The notes beneath the pieces were generated by a model, which had not been told where the DNA came from, did not search any database, and worked only from the letters and a program-made list of their open reading frames with translations. Source: a bacterium (GTDB taxonomy: Bacteria; Pseudomonadota; Gammaproteobacteria; Burkholderiales; Burkholderiaceae_C). From it: DNA of 63,150 bases. This document shows positions 47,271-56,472 of the stretch, piece after piece. The stretch covers positions 1 through 63,150 of the forward strand of contig JAVBXK010000063.1 of assembly GCA_030824555.1 (NCBI GenBank), read 5' to 3'. Within the stretch, counting starts at the first letter, position 1, and each line of letters opens with the position of its first letter. The position numbers were made by a program, and so were the translations under genes.

Positions 47271-48833
47271 ATGTCACTCCTCACAGACCTCACGACTTAC
47301 GCAGACGCCCATGCGCAGTTCTCCCCCGACAAGTTGTGGGAGTTGTTCGATGGGAAACGAGAGTTTTTCAACATCGCACACGAGTGTGTTGATCGGCACG
47401 CTGCTACAGACAAGACGGCACTCATCATTGCCCGTGCCGATGGCGAAGACGAGGTTCTGTCATACGCCACGCTGGCAGAGGAATCCGCCCAGTTTGCGCA
47501 CTTTCTTGAATCACGGGGGGTCCAGGCAGGGGATCGTGTGGCGATCATGCTGGAGCCTTCTCGCGCCTTCTACACGACCATGTTTGGGGTCATCAAGCGG
47601 GGGGCCATTGCTGTGCCCATGTTCACCCTGTTTGGTCCGGATGGCATTCGCTTGCGTGTGAATGACTGCAAGCCCGCACTGATGGTCACCAACCAGGCCA
47701 AGGCTGCTGATGCCCGCACAGGCAACGAATCGCTGGCCATCCAGATCCACGACGAAGCGTTTGAAGAAGGCCTGCGTGCTTTTCCAAATCACTACCACAT
47801 GCTGTCAAAAGCGGACGATCTGGCAGTTTTTCAGTACACATCTGGCACCACCCGTGAGCTGCCAGAAGCCGTCAAGCACACGCACAAGGCTCTCGTCACG
47901 TTGATGGTGGCTGCGCTGTACGGCACAGGCCTGCGGCCGGGTGACCGGTTCTTCTGCCCTTCATCACCGGCCTGGGGTCATGGCCTGTGGCATGGAACGC
48001 TCGCGCCACTGGCTCTGGGGCTGACTGTTGGGGCGTACAGCGGCCGGTTCAACCCTGTTCGTCTCATCGAGGCGCTCTCCCGGTACCGGTTCACGAACAT
48101 GTCGGCAGCCGCGACTCATTACCGGATGGTGAAAAACAGCGGCCAGGCGAGCAACTATCCCTTTTACTTCAACAAGCTGTCGTTCACGGGCGAACCAATT
48201 GACGACGACACGGCCGACTTCGTCAAGCGCACTTTCGGCTTGGAGGTGTGCAGCATGTATGGCACCACCGAAATTGGTGTGGTACTGGCGAGTTACCCCG
48301 GCGCGGCAGATTTCCCCGTCAAACGGGGTTCGCTCGGGAAGGCCGTTCCGGGCACGCGGGTGGAAGTCCATGACGCCCAGGGTCAGCAGTGTCCGGTCGA
48401 TGTGACTGGGCAGCTCATGGTGATGCGTCGCGGTGAATGGATACCGACCAAAGATCTGGGCCGTATGGACAGCGATGGCTACTTTCACCACGGTGGGCGG
48501 GCTGACGACGTGATCATTTCTGCAGGCTGGACGATGAGTGCCGTCGAAATCGAGAACGTCATCCTGATGCACCCCGATGCACTGGAAGCCGCAGTCATCG
48601 GCGTCCCCGACCCATTGCGGGGCCAGGTCGTCAAAGCTTTTGTAGTCAGCAACCGCCCCGCTTCCGGTGCGCTGGTGTCCGAGCTGCAAGAGCTCGTCAA
48701 AAACAAACTCAGCCAGCACGAGTATCCGCGCCATGTCGTGTTCGTGCCGGAACTGCCCAAGACCCCGGCCGGCAAGGTGCACCGCAAGGTGCTGCGCGAC
48801 CGCGAAGCCGCGGCAGCCGCTGCCAGCAAGTGA
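47271..48833 (+). CDS. acyl-CoA synthetase (AMP-binding), operon 2
   Basis: 520-residue adenylate-forming ligase. The nucleotide loop (QYTSGTTRELPEAVKHTH, from residue ~188), SMYGTTEIGVVLASYP, DLGRMDSDGYFHHGGRADD and the catalytic lysine in PKTPAGKVHRKVLRD near the C-terminus are present. The P-loop has Arg-Glu-Leu-Pro-Glu where many have Gly-x-Pro-Lys, as in acetyl/propionyl- and benzoate/2-hydroxyacid-type ligases of the PrpE/Acs-like group. First gene of an operon with a MaoC-like hydratase, CoA-transferase, Bug receptor and thioesterase; the operator palindrome lies just upstream. Confidence 0.9.
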   Translation: MSLLTDLTTYADAHAQFSPDKLWELFDGKREFFNIAHECVDRHAATDKTALIIARADGEDEVLSYATLAEESAQFAHFLESRGVQAGDRVAIMLEPSRAFYTTMFGVIKRGAIAVPMFTLFGPDGIRLRVNDCKPALMVTNQAKAADARTGNESLAIQIHDEAFEEGLRAFPNHYHMLSKADDLAVFQYTSGTTRELPEAVKHTHKALVTLMVAALYGTGLRPGDRFFCPSSPAWGHGLWHGTLAPLALGLTVGAYSGRFNPVRLIEALSRYRFTNMSAAATHYRMVKNSGQASNYPFYFNKLSFTGEPIDDDTADFVKRTFGLEVCSMYGTTEIGVVLASYPGAADFPVKRGSLGKAVPGTRVEVHDAQGQQCPVDVTGQLMVMRRGEWIPTKDLGRMDSDGYFHHGGRADDVIISAGWTMSAVEIENVILMHPDALEAAVIGVPDPLRGQVVKAFVVSNRPASGALVSELQELVKNKLSQHEYPRHVVFVPELPKTPAGKVHRKVLRDREAAAAAASK

Positions 48834-48887
48834 TCTCCCTCCGCTCCCTTTTCCCTTCCTCAACCAACCAACGTCAGGAGACTGTCT

Positions 48888-50027
48888 ATGTCCAATCAGA
48901 CTGAAAGAGCTTTTCCCAAGATCACCGAAAGTGGTCTCGATGACCTGCGCCAACGCATCGGCATGAAGATCGACAACATGGCTGAGCCGTGGTGCCACGA
49001 GGCCACTCGGGACAACATTCGCCACTACGCCCACGGCATCGGTGACGACAACCCGCTGTGGTGCGACCCGGCCTATGCAGCCCAGTCGCACCACGGGGGC
49101 ATCGTTGCGCTGCCCAGTTTCCTGTTTTCCACCAGCCGCATTGTGTCGGGTTATGTCGGGGGGCTTCCGGGTGTGCACGCCATGTGGTCCGGCGCGGACT
49201 GGACTTGGCACAAGCCTGTCTACCGCAACGACGAAATCCGCACCGAAGCTTTTCTGAAAGATCTTGTCGAGCACCAGACTCGTTTCGCGGGCCGGGCGGT
49301 GCAGCAGATCTACCACGTTGATTTCTTCAATCAACAGGGCGACAAAGTCGCGGAAGCCGACAGCTGGTGCTTTCGCACCGAGCGTGACCAGGCGCGTGAA
49401 CATGGCACCAAATACAAAGAGGTTCGGGAACGTGGGCTGCGACGCTACACGGACGAAGAACTGTCAGAGGCCTACAAGCTGTACCGCGACGAAGAAATCC
49501 GTGGCAACGTCCCCCGTTACTGGGAAGACGTGAACGAGGGTGACGAACTCCAGACCATGTTCAAAGGTCCGATGACCGTCACTGGTTTCGTGGCCTATGC
49601 CCAGGGCTGGGGTGGGCTCTACATCAGAGCGAACAAACTGGCGTGGAAGCTCATCGATGCTCACCCGGGCGTGGGCATCAAAAACCGCTTCGGCATCCCG
49701 GACGTGCCAGAGCGTGTCCACTGGGAAGAAGAGTTCGCCCTCGAAGTGGGCGCCCCCGGTGCTTACGACTACGGTCCGGAGCGCACCTCCTGGCTCACCC
49801 ACCAGCTGACCAACTGGATGGGGGACACCGGTTTCCTGCACAAGGCCAGTTGCCAGGTGCGCCGCCACAACCCCGAAGGCGACATGCTGTTCATCACCGG
49901 CAAGGTCAAACGAAAATTCATCGAGGACGGCAAACACATGGTGGAAATTGCCCAGGAGGCCCGCAACCAGACTGACGAGCTGTCCGCGATCGGCACAGGC
50001 ATCGTCGTCCTTCCAACCAAGGGGTAA
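48888..50027 (+). CDS. MaoC/FAS1-like double hot-dog dehydratase
   Basis: 379 residues with two hot-dog domains, residues ~10-170 (GDDNPLWCDPAYAAQSHHG) and ~190-370 (FVAYAQGWGGLYIRANKLAW). The first carries the hydratase-2-like D-x4-H pattern in DNPLWCDPAYAAQSHHG. Proteins of this double length are enoyl- or mesaconyl-type CoA hydratases for unusual carboxylic acids. It lies about 55 bases after the ligase and 8 bases before the CoA-transferase gene. Substrate unknown. Confidence 0.85.
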   Translation: MSNQTERAFPKITESGLDDLRQRIGMKIDNMAEPWCHEATRDNIRHYAHGIGDDNPLWCDPAYAAQSHHGGIVALPSFLFSTSRIVSGYVGGLPGVHAMWSGADWTWHKPVYRNDEIRTEAFLKDLVEHQTRFAGRAVQQIYHVDFFNQQGDKVAEADSWCFRTERDQAREHGTKYKEVRERGLRRYTDEELSEAYKLYRDEEIRGNVPRYWEDVNEGDELQTMFKGPMTVTGFVAYAQGWGGLYIRANKLAWKLIDAHPGVGIKNRFGIPDVPERVHWEEEFALEVGAPGAYDYGPERTSWLTHQLTNWMGDTGFLHKASCQVRRHNPEGDMLFITGKVKRKFIEDGKHMVEIAQEARNQTDELSAIGTGIVVLPTKG

Positions 50028-50034
50028 ATCCAAC

Positions 50035-51231
50035 ATGAGCGCTGGCTTTCATGGCGCGCTCGCCGGGATGCGAGTGGTTGACCTGACACGCGTCCTGGCT
50101 GGTCCACTCTGCACCCAGACCTTGGCAGACCACGGCGCAGACGTGGTCAAGGTGGAGCCCCCGGCAGGCGACGAAACCCGCAAACTCGGTCCCCCGCACG
50201 ACCTCAGTGGCAACGCGGCTTACTTTTTGGCGCTGAACCGGGGCAAGCGGTCCATCAGTCTGGACCTATCCAAGCCCGATGCGCAGGATGTTCTGCACCG
50301 CTTGCTGGCTGATGCTGATGTGTTGATCGAGAACTTCGTACCAGGCACCATGGAGCGCTGGGGCATAGGCTTCGAACAAACACTGCGCGAGCGGTACCCG
50401 AAGCTGATCTATTGCGCCATCAGCGGTTTTGGTCGCGACGGCCCGCTGGGTGGATTGCCGGGCTATGACGCGGTGCTACAGGCCATGTGCGGGTTGATGA
50501 GCATCAATGGCGACGAGTCCATCGGTGCCGTGAAAGTGGGCATTCCCATCGTGGACCACCTGACTGGCTACGTGGCACTGACTGGCATCCTGATGGCCCT
50601 GCACGCCAGGGGGCGAACCGGCACTGGTCAGCGCGTGGAGGCCACGCTGTTCGACTCCGCGCTGAGTCTTTTGCTGCCACAGGCATCCAATTGGTTCACA
50701 TCGCAAAAGGAGCCAGAGCTGTTGGGCAGTGCCCACCCAAACATTGCCCCTTACGACAAATTCAAAGCCCAAGGCGGTGACCTGTTCATTGGCATCTTGA
50801 ACGACGGGCAGTTTCGCCGGTTCTGCACACACGTCGGGCTGGACGATTTGCCAGTGGACGAGCGCTTCGTGACCAATGCCAGGCGGGTGGATAACCGACT
50901 GGCGCTGAAGCAGCTGATGGAGGCGGCTATTGCCGACATTGAGTGCGGGCGACTCTGCGACGCACTCATGCGCGCGGGCGTGCCCGCTGGTCCAGTCAAC
51001 TCCGTGCCTAGCGCTTTGGAACACCCTCACACCAAGCACCGGGACATGGTGGTTCACCAAGGGACATACACCGGCCTGCGGTCGCCCGTGCGGCTGTCAG
51101 GCACACCGGGTTCGCCGGGCCGACCCCCACCAGGGTTTGCCCAGGACACCGACGAAATCCTCACCCAGATAGGTTTTGCGACGCAGGAGATCGAATCCCT
51201 GCACCGCACGGGCGCTGCACCCCGTCCCTGA
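50035..51231 (+). CDS. CaiB/BaiF (type III) CoA-transferase
   Basis: 398 residues. LAGMRVVDLTRVLAGPLCTQ, HGADVVKVEPPAGDETRKLG and the catalytic Asp in GIPIVDHLTGYVALTGILMA identify a family III CoA-transferase, moving CoA between carboxylates via a glutamyl/aspartyl anhydride. The open frame begins earlier, but ATG 50035 follows the stop of the hydratase by 7 bases. Works with the neighbouring ligase and hydratase to activate and convert an organic acid. Confidence 0.92.
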   Translation: MSAGFHGALAGMRVVDLTRVLAGPLCTQTLADHGADVVKVEPPAGDETRKLGPPHDLSGNAAYFLALNRGKRSISLDLSKPDAQDVLHRLLADADVLIENFVPGTMERWGIGFEQTLRERYPKLIYCAISGFGRDGPLGGLPGYDAVLQAMCGLMSINGDESIGAVKVGIPIVDHLTGYVALTGILMALHARGRTGTGQRVEATLFDSALSLLLPQASNWFTSQKEPELLGSAHPNIAPYDKFKAQGGDLFIGILNDGQFRRFCTHVGLDDLPVDERFVTNARRVDNRLALKQLMEAAIADIECGRLCDALMRAGVPAGPVNSVPSALEHPHTKHRDMVVHQGTYTGLRSPVRLSGTPGSPGRPPPGFAQDTDEILTQIGFATQEIESLHRTGAAPRP

Positions 51232-51268
51232 ATGCAGATGACATCATCAAATTTAAAGGAGACATCTC

Positions 51269-52231
51269 ATGAAAACTCTCGCCGGTCTGGTGGCAGCCTT
51301 GTCCATGGCGGTCAGCCCACTCACCATGGGGCAAACCGTCTTCCCGACCAAACCAGTCAAAATTATTGTGGCTTACCCTGCTGGCCAGGGAACGGACATT
51401 GCTACCCGCTACCTGTCTGATCTGGTGTCCAGAGAGCTGGGACAACCCTTCGTCATCGACAACCGTGCCGGATCTGGCGGGAACATCGGGACCGTTGCCG
51501 CAGCGCAGGCAACTGGCAACGGTTACACGCTGACCATGGGGACCAATGCCACCCATGTGCTGAATGAGTACCTGTACACGGCGACCGGCTTTAACCCTGA
51601 AAAGGACTTCGAGCCCATCGCGTTGATCGGCTCGTTTCCTATGGTAATTGCCGTCAGGAGCGAATCTCCCCTGAAGTCGACAGCCGATCTGGTGGCCGCT
51701 GCCAAGCGGGAAAAAGGCACGGCTGACATCGCCATGCCCAGCACCACCGCCCGCTTGGTGGTGGAGCTGCTCAAAGAACAGAGCAAGGCCCCGCTGTTCG
51801 GGGTGCCCTACAAAGGGTCAGGCAATGCGATGTCGGACCTACTGGGGGGCCAACTTCAAGTGATTGTGGACACGCCCACCGCACTTCGCCCTCACTTGGC
51901 ATCGGGTCGGGTGAGGGCCATCGGCATCACCTCCAGCAAACCCAGCGGCCTTGTGCCCGGTGTCCCCACCGTCGCCGAGCAGGGACTTCCCGGCTTTGAG
52001 GTCATTGCGTGGAATGGTTTGTTCGCCCCAAAGGGCACGCCCCCGGAGGTCATTGCCACACTTAATGCCGCCTTCAACAAAGTGCTGGCACGCCCAGAAA
52101 CACGGCAACGCTTGCTGGACCTGGGCTTTGACCCCGTGGGGGGAGGGGCCACCGAACTCCGGGACTTCGCAGCGGCAGAGCGCAACAAGTGGGGCACCCT
52201 GATCAAGGTCGGGGGAATCAAACTCGAATGA
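51269..52231 (+). CDS. Bug/TctC-family receptor, operon 2
   Basis: 320 residues with signal peptide (about 1-22, ending TMG-Q) and the hallmarks PVKIIVAYPAGQGTDIATRY, VIDNRAGSGGNIGTVAAAQA and GLPGFEVIAWNGLFAPKGTP. It is the second such receptor in the window and the substrate-binding part for the carboxylate handled by the preceding enzymes. AAAGGAGA lies before the ATG. Its stop overlaps the thioesterase start. Confidence 0.93.
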   Translation: MKTLAGLVAALSMAVSPLTMGQTVFPTKPVKIIVAYPAGQGTDIATRYLSDLVSRELGQPFVIDNRAGSGGNIGTVAAAQATGNGYTLTMGTNATHVLNEYLYTATGFNPEKDFEPIALIGSFPMVIAVRSESPLKSTADLVAAAKREKGTADIAMPSTTARLVVELLKEQSKAPLFGVPYKGSGNAMSDLLGGQLQVIVDTPTALRPHLASGRVRAIGITSSKPSGLVPGVPTVAEQGLPGFEVIAWNGLFAPKGTPPEVIATLNAAFNKVLARPETRQRLLDLGFDPVGGGATELRDFAAAERNKWGTLIKVGGIKLE

Positions 52232-52659
52232 CCACCGATTCCGCCACCCAAGTTGTCATGCCCACGGACACACCATGGAAACTGCTCGAACTGCCGGGCT
52301 TCATCGGTCAGGCTGGGCCACTGATGACCCGACGGGTAGCCGGGGAATGGGTGTATGGCCTGCAGGTCAGGGCCACGCACTTGAACCCCGCAGGTGTGGT
52401 GCATGGAGGAGCTCTGTCAACGCTGATGGACCATGCCATCAGCACGGTCGCCTGGGAGGCCTGCGGCCGGGTGCCATGCATCACCTTGGAATTGAACACC
52501 CATTTCCTGTCCGCCGTCCGGGAAGGCCAGCTGGTCGAAGCCCGTGCAACGGTGACACGGCGCACGCGCAGCCTGGTTTTCATGCAAGGCCAGCTTACGG
52601 TGAACGGTGATGCGGTGCTGAGTGCACAGGCCATCATGAAGGTAGCAACTCCTAACTGA
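52228..52659 (+). CDS. PaaI-type hot-dog thioesterase
   Basis: 143 residues. ATHLNPAGVVHGGALSTLMD contains the HGG motif with general base Asp/Glu of the PaaI family; RTRSLVFMQGQLTVNGDAVL follows. ATG overlaps the receptor stop (ATGA). Such enzymes release CoA from dead-end or aromatic acyl-CoAs and often sit at the end of catabolic operons. Confidence 0.88.
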   Translation: MTTDSATQVVMPTDTPWKLLELPGFIGQAGPLMTRRVAGEWVYGLQVRATHLNPAGVVHGGALSTLMDHAISTVAWEACGRVPCITLELNTHFLSAVREGQLVEARATVTRRTRSLVFMQGQLTVNGDAVLSAQAIMKVATPN

Positions 52660-52735
52660 CGCAGGGATGTGGGCAAGTACCACCGTCAGCGCCCGGTATG
52701 CCTGAGTGATGTGTTTTTCTTGAATGGATTTCTTT

Positions 52736-52749
52736 TTGTACAGGTACAA
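52736..52749. promoter_or_regulatory. TTGTAC-N2-GTACAA palindrome, site 3
   Basis: Perfect TTGTACAGGTACAA ending 2 bases before the first possible ATG (52752) of the IclR gene. If it is an operator, the real start may be one of the later ATGs (52782-52812). Suits autoregulation. Confidence 0.7.
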
Positions 52750-52751
52750 TT

Positions 52752-53624
52752 ATGAACTGGATGGTATTCCCACCTGCGGTCATGGACCGAGTCTTTCCAT
52801 TTTCGATGCCAATGTCACAGACGCCTAGTTCAAAACCTGCCCTCAAAACAAAAACAACCCAAAAAAGGGCGACCCGGGTCCGGCCTGTGCCCGCCGTTAC
52901 CCGGGCCATCGCTATTCTGCGGTTGCTGGGGGGAACCAAACACCCAATGGGTGTCAAGGCCATCGCTGACGAACTGGAATTGGTTCCAAGCACGTGCCTG
53001 CACATTCTGCGAGTGCTGGTCAATGAGGACTTGGTGAAACCCGAGCCGGGCACCAAACGCTATGCCCTGGGCAGCGGCATGATTCGCCTAGCCCGTAGTG
53101 TGTTGGATGGTGGAAGTTTCGCGAATTTGTCGCAACCTGTGCTTGACCGATTGGTGTCTTCGCATGGCGTTACCGCTATGGGTGTGCAATTGGGATCCAA
53201 CCAGACATCAGTGGTGGTATCTATTTCACAATCTAAGCAACCTTTCCGAGTTCACACCGATGTGGGAAGTCAGTTCACCACGCTGGTCAGTGCCACAGGC
53301 CGACTTATTGCGGCCTACAGCGGTGAAGGCTGGGTGGAACTGCGAAAGAAATTCAACGCCATTCAGTGGGACTGCGCTCCTAAATTCGCCGATTGGCGCA
53401 AAGAGGTTGAGCAAGCCCGCGCCCGAGGCTGGAGCATTGACAAAGACAACTTCATGAATGGCATTACTGTTGTGGCAGTGCCAGTGCTGTCCAGTTCGGG
53501 GGTATTGACCCACACCTTGGTGGCCGTGGGACTTAGTGCCCATCTAAGTGACATAGCCGCAATTGAAATTGCGAGGGTTATGCAAAAAGAGGCGGCAGAA
53601 ATCAGTGAATTGCTATTGGATTGA
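52752..53624 (+). CDS. IclR-family transcription regulator
   Basis: 290 residues from ATG 52752; later in-frame ATGs at 52782 and 52806 are likely because the N-terminus is otherwise poorly conserved. Winged helix (MGVKAIADELELVPSTCLHI) followed by the IclR ligand-binding domain (KRYALGSGMIRLARSVLDGG, GRLIAAYSGEGWVELRKKF). It is separated from the thioesterase by about 90 bases and carries the TTGTAC palindrome just upstream. It most likely controls the acyl-CoA operon through that palindrome. Confidence 0.87.
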   Translation: MNWMVFPPAVMDRVFPFSMPMSQTPSSKPALKTKTTQKRATRVRPVPAVTRAIAILRLLGGTKHPMGVKAIADELELVPSTCLHILRVLVNEDLVKPEPGTKRYALGSGMIRLARSVLDGGSFANLSQPVLDRLVSSHGVTAMGVQLGSNQTSVVVSISQSKQPFRVHTDVGSQFTTLVSATGRLIAAYSGEGWVELRKKFNAIQWDCAPKFADWRKEVEQARARGWSIDKDNFMNGITVVAVPVLSSSGVLTHTLVAVGLSAHLSDIAAIEIARVMQKEAAEISELLLD

Positions 53625-53639
53625 GGCCGAGGACTGCTG

Positions 53640-54023
53640 ATGTACACCGACTCTCCTGCGCTTGCAAACGACCTAAAACTGGTCCTCCAAACGATTCCGC
53701 TGCCCGTAAATGCTGGGCCAGACGGGTTGTTGCCCTTGGGTTGGACCTTGGCGATGCTTGACCGTGCAGGTGCGGTTTTGCCAGCCGGATATTTCAAACA
53801 ATCGGTTCAACTTGTCCACATTGCGTCTGTAGTCATTCAGGCTACACCTCAAGTGGGTGAGTTGGTCACTTTTCGCGCTCGATTGCTGGAAGCTAGTCCT
53901 CGCAGTGCACGGGTAGAAGTTCAAGTAGCCAAGGCGTCTTTGGGCCAAGTTACGTACGAGATAGTCATGCACTCATTTTTGGAATACAGGCCATATTTGA
54001 ACGAGCTACCGACGCGGACTTAA
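53640..54023 (+). CDS. small hot-dog thioesterase-like protein, end cut by IS
   Basis: 127 codons. SFLEYRP near the end and VQLVHIASVVIQATPQVGEL in the middle look like an acyl-CoA thioesterase/YbgC-type hot-dog protein. Its stop (TAA at 54021-54023) is immediately at the left end of an IS (54024), so the native C-terminus may be lost. It follows the IclR gene by 15 bases on the same strand. Function and integrity uncertain. Confidence 0.65.
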   Translation: MYTDSPALANDLKLVLQTIPLPVNAGPDGLLPLGWTLAMLDRAGAVLPAGYFKQSVQLVHIASVVIQATPQVGELVTFRARLLEASPRSARVEVQVAKASLGQVTYEIVMHSFLEYRPYLNELPTRT

Positions 54024-55191
54024 GAAGCGTCTGCACAAACTTGGCGCCGGTGCCCGAAGCGAGACAGTGATGACATGAAACAGATGAGCCTAGGCGAGCG
54101 GCTTCGAGCGCAAGACTAAGAGGACGCGCAAGCGCGAGTTCCTTGACGAGATGAAACTGGTGGTGCCCTGGGCCGAACTGGTGTCGTTGGTCTCGCCGCA
54201 TACTCCAGCCCGTGGCGCCAAGGGCGGACGCCCTCCGTTTGCTGTAGAGACCATGCTGCGCATTCACTTCGTTCAGCAGTGGTTCAATCTCTCTGATCTG
54301 ACGATGGAAGAAGCGTTGTACGACATGGTGCGGCTTCGCGAGTTCGTGGGCCTGGATGCCGGAGAAGACTACCTGCCCGACGAGGGCACCATTCTTCGGT
54401 TCCGCCACCTGCTCGAACAACACAACCTGAGCTTGCAGATCCTGGCCACGGTCAACGCCACGCTGGCGGCCAAAGGCCTACTTCTGAAGAAGCGGCACGG
54501 TGGTCGATGCTACGCTGATTGCCACACCCAGTTCGACCAAGAACAGCATCGGCGATGCGGAACCCCGAGATGCATCAAACCAAGAAGGGTAACCAATGGC
54601 ATTTCGGCATGAAGGCGCACATCGGCGTTGATGCGGGCTCGGGTCTGGCGCACACGGTGGTGGGCACAGCAGCCAACGTCAACGACGTGACGCAGGCACA
54701 CGCGCTGGTGCATGGAGAAGAAATGGACGTGTTTGCCGACTCGGGCTACCAGGGCGTTGGCAAGTGCGGTGAAACGCAGGACATCGAAGTCAACTGGTAC
54801 GTGGCCATGCGACCCGGCAAGCGCAAGGTGCTGGACAAGGGCACCCCGATGGGCGCGATCATGGACAAACTGGAGCAGGTCAAGGCGCGCATTCGTGCCA
54901 AGGTCGAACACCCGTTTAGGGCGATCAAGCGCCAGCTCGGGCATGTGAAGGTCCGCACCGCGGGCTGGCAAAGAACACGGCGCAGTTGCACACACTGTTT
55001 GCACCGAGCAACCTCTGGATGGTACGGTGCACGTTGCTGCAGGAAAGGCGGGGATGAGTGCATTTGCAGGCGGCCAGAAGGCCGTGAAACAGGGCGAAAT
55101 CGCCTTTCAAACCGGCCTTGCGGGTCGGAGCGCGGCAGTGTGAAATCGCATGCGTCAACCCTCGCCACAGCGGGTGCTGTGCAGACCTTTC
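54024..55191. mobile_element. IS5-type insertion sequence, about 1.17 kb, inactive
   Basis: The ends are inverted repeats: GAAGCGTCTGCACA (54024-54037) and TGTGCAGACCTTTC (55178-55191), 12 of 14 bases matching when one is turned round. The enclosed transposase is frameshifted. Target duplication is not evident; the left flank ends CTTAA, the right begins CTAG. Confidence 0.65.
54074..55057 (+). pseudogene. IS5-family transposase with frameshifts
   Basis: Reads as three segments in different frames: residues around LVVPWAELVSLVSPHTPARG and MLRIHFVQQWFNLSDLTMEE (to ~54500), HQTKKGNQWHFGMKAHIGVD through AIKRQLGHVKVR (54519-54960), then GLAKNTAQLHTLFAPSNLWM to a stop at 55057. This is the IS5 transposase layout with the DDE-domain pieces, broken by at least two frameshifts (near 54510 and 54965) and an early in-frame stop. 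Inactive. Confidence 0.82.
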
Positions 55192-55338
55192 CTAGGTAAA
55201 TATACGTCCTCCGAATCAGCTAAAAATCAGAAAATTCAGCCAATTTATCAGTAGCATAAATCGCCACCAACACAGCAATTAAGTCATTTTAAGCGTACAA
55301 AAAAGCCATTTATTTCAATAGCACCCATACCCCCATCC
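55192..55338. other. AT-rich spacer between IS and nifQ
   Basis: 147 bases of lower GC without a gene. Convergent end of the right nif arm. Confidence 0.5.
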
Positions 55339-55974
55339 TCACCCCCCAGCCACCACCACCGGCACACCCACACCCACCGACGTTTCAGGCCCGAAGCACA
55401 CGGCGTAGTCGGTGCACACGTTGCAGGTGGGGGACTTGCAGATGTTGATGTCGGCGCGCTCGCACAGTTGTTTGTAGAAGAACTTTTTCCACTTCATGTT
55501 CTGTGTGTTGCGCTCGGCCAGCGTGGGGAACCACTGGGTCAGCAAGGCTGACAGTTCGGTGCGTGACGGCAGGTACAGGTCTTGCCACAGGTGGTTGTGC
55601 CCCAGGCTGGCGCAGGCCAGGGCACAGGCCACGGCTTGGGCTTGCTCGGGATCGGCTTGCGGGACTGCGTGCGACTGCAGCAGCGTCATCAGCTCTTCTA
55701 TTTCATCGAACCGTGGCTCGGGCCGGTCGGCCAGGGTCAGGGCAGACCAGTCAAGCCCCAGCGGCACATCGGCCCCCGGAAACCAGGTGTGCAGCACCCG
55801 GCGGGTGACGGTGGCGTCCAGCCCCGGCATGGGCAGCCACTGCGTGCCGTGGTTGGACAGGGCGTGTGACACCACACCGGCCAGGGCCAGGGTGGCGGGT
55901 TCGTGGGGGTGGCGCGCATGCGCCATCAGCACAGACTGCACTTCGGCAAACGTGGGGCAGGCAAGGTAGCTCAT
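55339..55974 (-). CDS. nifQ: NifQ, molybdenum donor for FeMo-cofactor
   Basis: 211 residues from ATG 55974 (an ATG at 55992 is also possible). The C-terminal C-x4-C-x2-C-x5-C motif (Cys179, 184, 187, 193: ICKSPTCNVCTDYAVC) binds a Mo-Fe-S cluster that supplies molybdenum to NifEN/NifH. The helical N-terminal part is typical. A sigma-54 promoter lies upstream. Last gene on the minus strand of the right nif arm, abutting the inserted DNA. Confidence 0.93.
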   Translation of the reverse strand: MSYLACPTFAEVQSVLMAHARHPHEPATLALAGVVSHALSNHGTQWLPMPGLDATVTRRVLHTWFPGADVPLGLDWSALTLADRPEPRFDEIEELMTLLQSHAVPQADPEQAQAVACALACASLGHNHLWQDLYLPSRTELSALLTQWFPTLAERNTQNMKWKKFFYKQLCERADINICKSPTCNVCTDYAVCFGPETSVGVGVPVVVAGG

Positions 55975-56024
55975 GGCAGTGGGCGTGCACAAAATGCACC
56001 AGCGTGGACGATGGGAAACACACT

Positions 56025-56040
56025 AACAATTAGCGTGCCA
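56025..56040 (-). promoter_or_regulatory. sigma-54 promoter for nifQ
   Basis: On the minus strand TGGCACGCTAATTGTT fits TGGCAC-N5-TTGCW with a perfect -24 block and one mismatch in the -12 block. Predicted transcript starts about 40 bases before ATG 55974. No clear NifA TGT-N10-ACA site was seen in the next 180 bases. Confidence 0.6.
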
Positions 56041-56073
56041 GCCCATCGGTCCAAGGTGGCGGTGCGCATGCAG

Positions 56074-56472
56074 TCAGGCCGTCATGCGAAACAGCTCGGG
56101 CTTTTCTTTTCGGTACACGCGCAACCACAGCACGGTGGCGGGCACCAGTGAGTTGCTGGCAAACCAAAGTGCGTCGTCCAGCGCCCGGCCGGGGGAGCCG
56201 TGCAGTACGCCAAGCATGCCCTGCCAATCATCCCACCCCAGATCTGGCAGGGTTGTCTGAAGTGTGGAAGCCAGCTGCGCCAGGCTGTCGGCCAGGGTGA
56301 CGAGCTGGCGCAACACCTCGGCGCGGGTGAGGCGTGAGCGCAGCAGCTCTTCTTCACTCAGGTTTTCGACCAGGGTGACCACGGCCAAGCCCGCCTGTTC
56401 GACGATGCCCAGCAAGGCACTGGTTTCCAGGCCCGACAGCGCCTGGGAGGGTGGGTTGGCCATCATGGTCAT
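56074..56472 (-). CDS. unknown 132-residue nif-cluster protein
   Basis: All-helical, Leu/Ala-rich (LLGIVEQAGLAVVTLVENLS, LRQLVTLADSLAQLASTLQT), with the conserved-looking WASNS/LWLRVYRKEKPELFRM end. Its ATG overlaps the stop of the ferredoxin gene (ATGA), so it is coupled with it. Not recognised. Perhaps a ferredoxin partner. Confidence 0.7.
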   Translation of the reverse strand: MTMMANPPSQALSGLETSALLGIVEQAGLAVVTLVENLSEEELLRSRLTRAEVLRQLVTLADSLAQLASTLQTTLPDLGWDDWQGMLGVLHGSPGRALDDALWFASNSLVPATVLWLRVYRKEKPELFRMTA

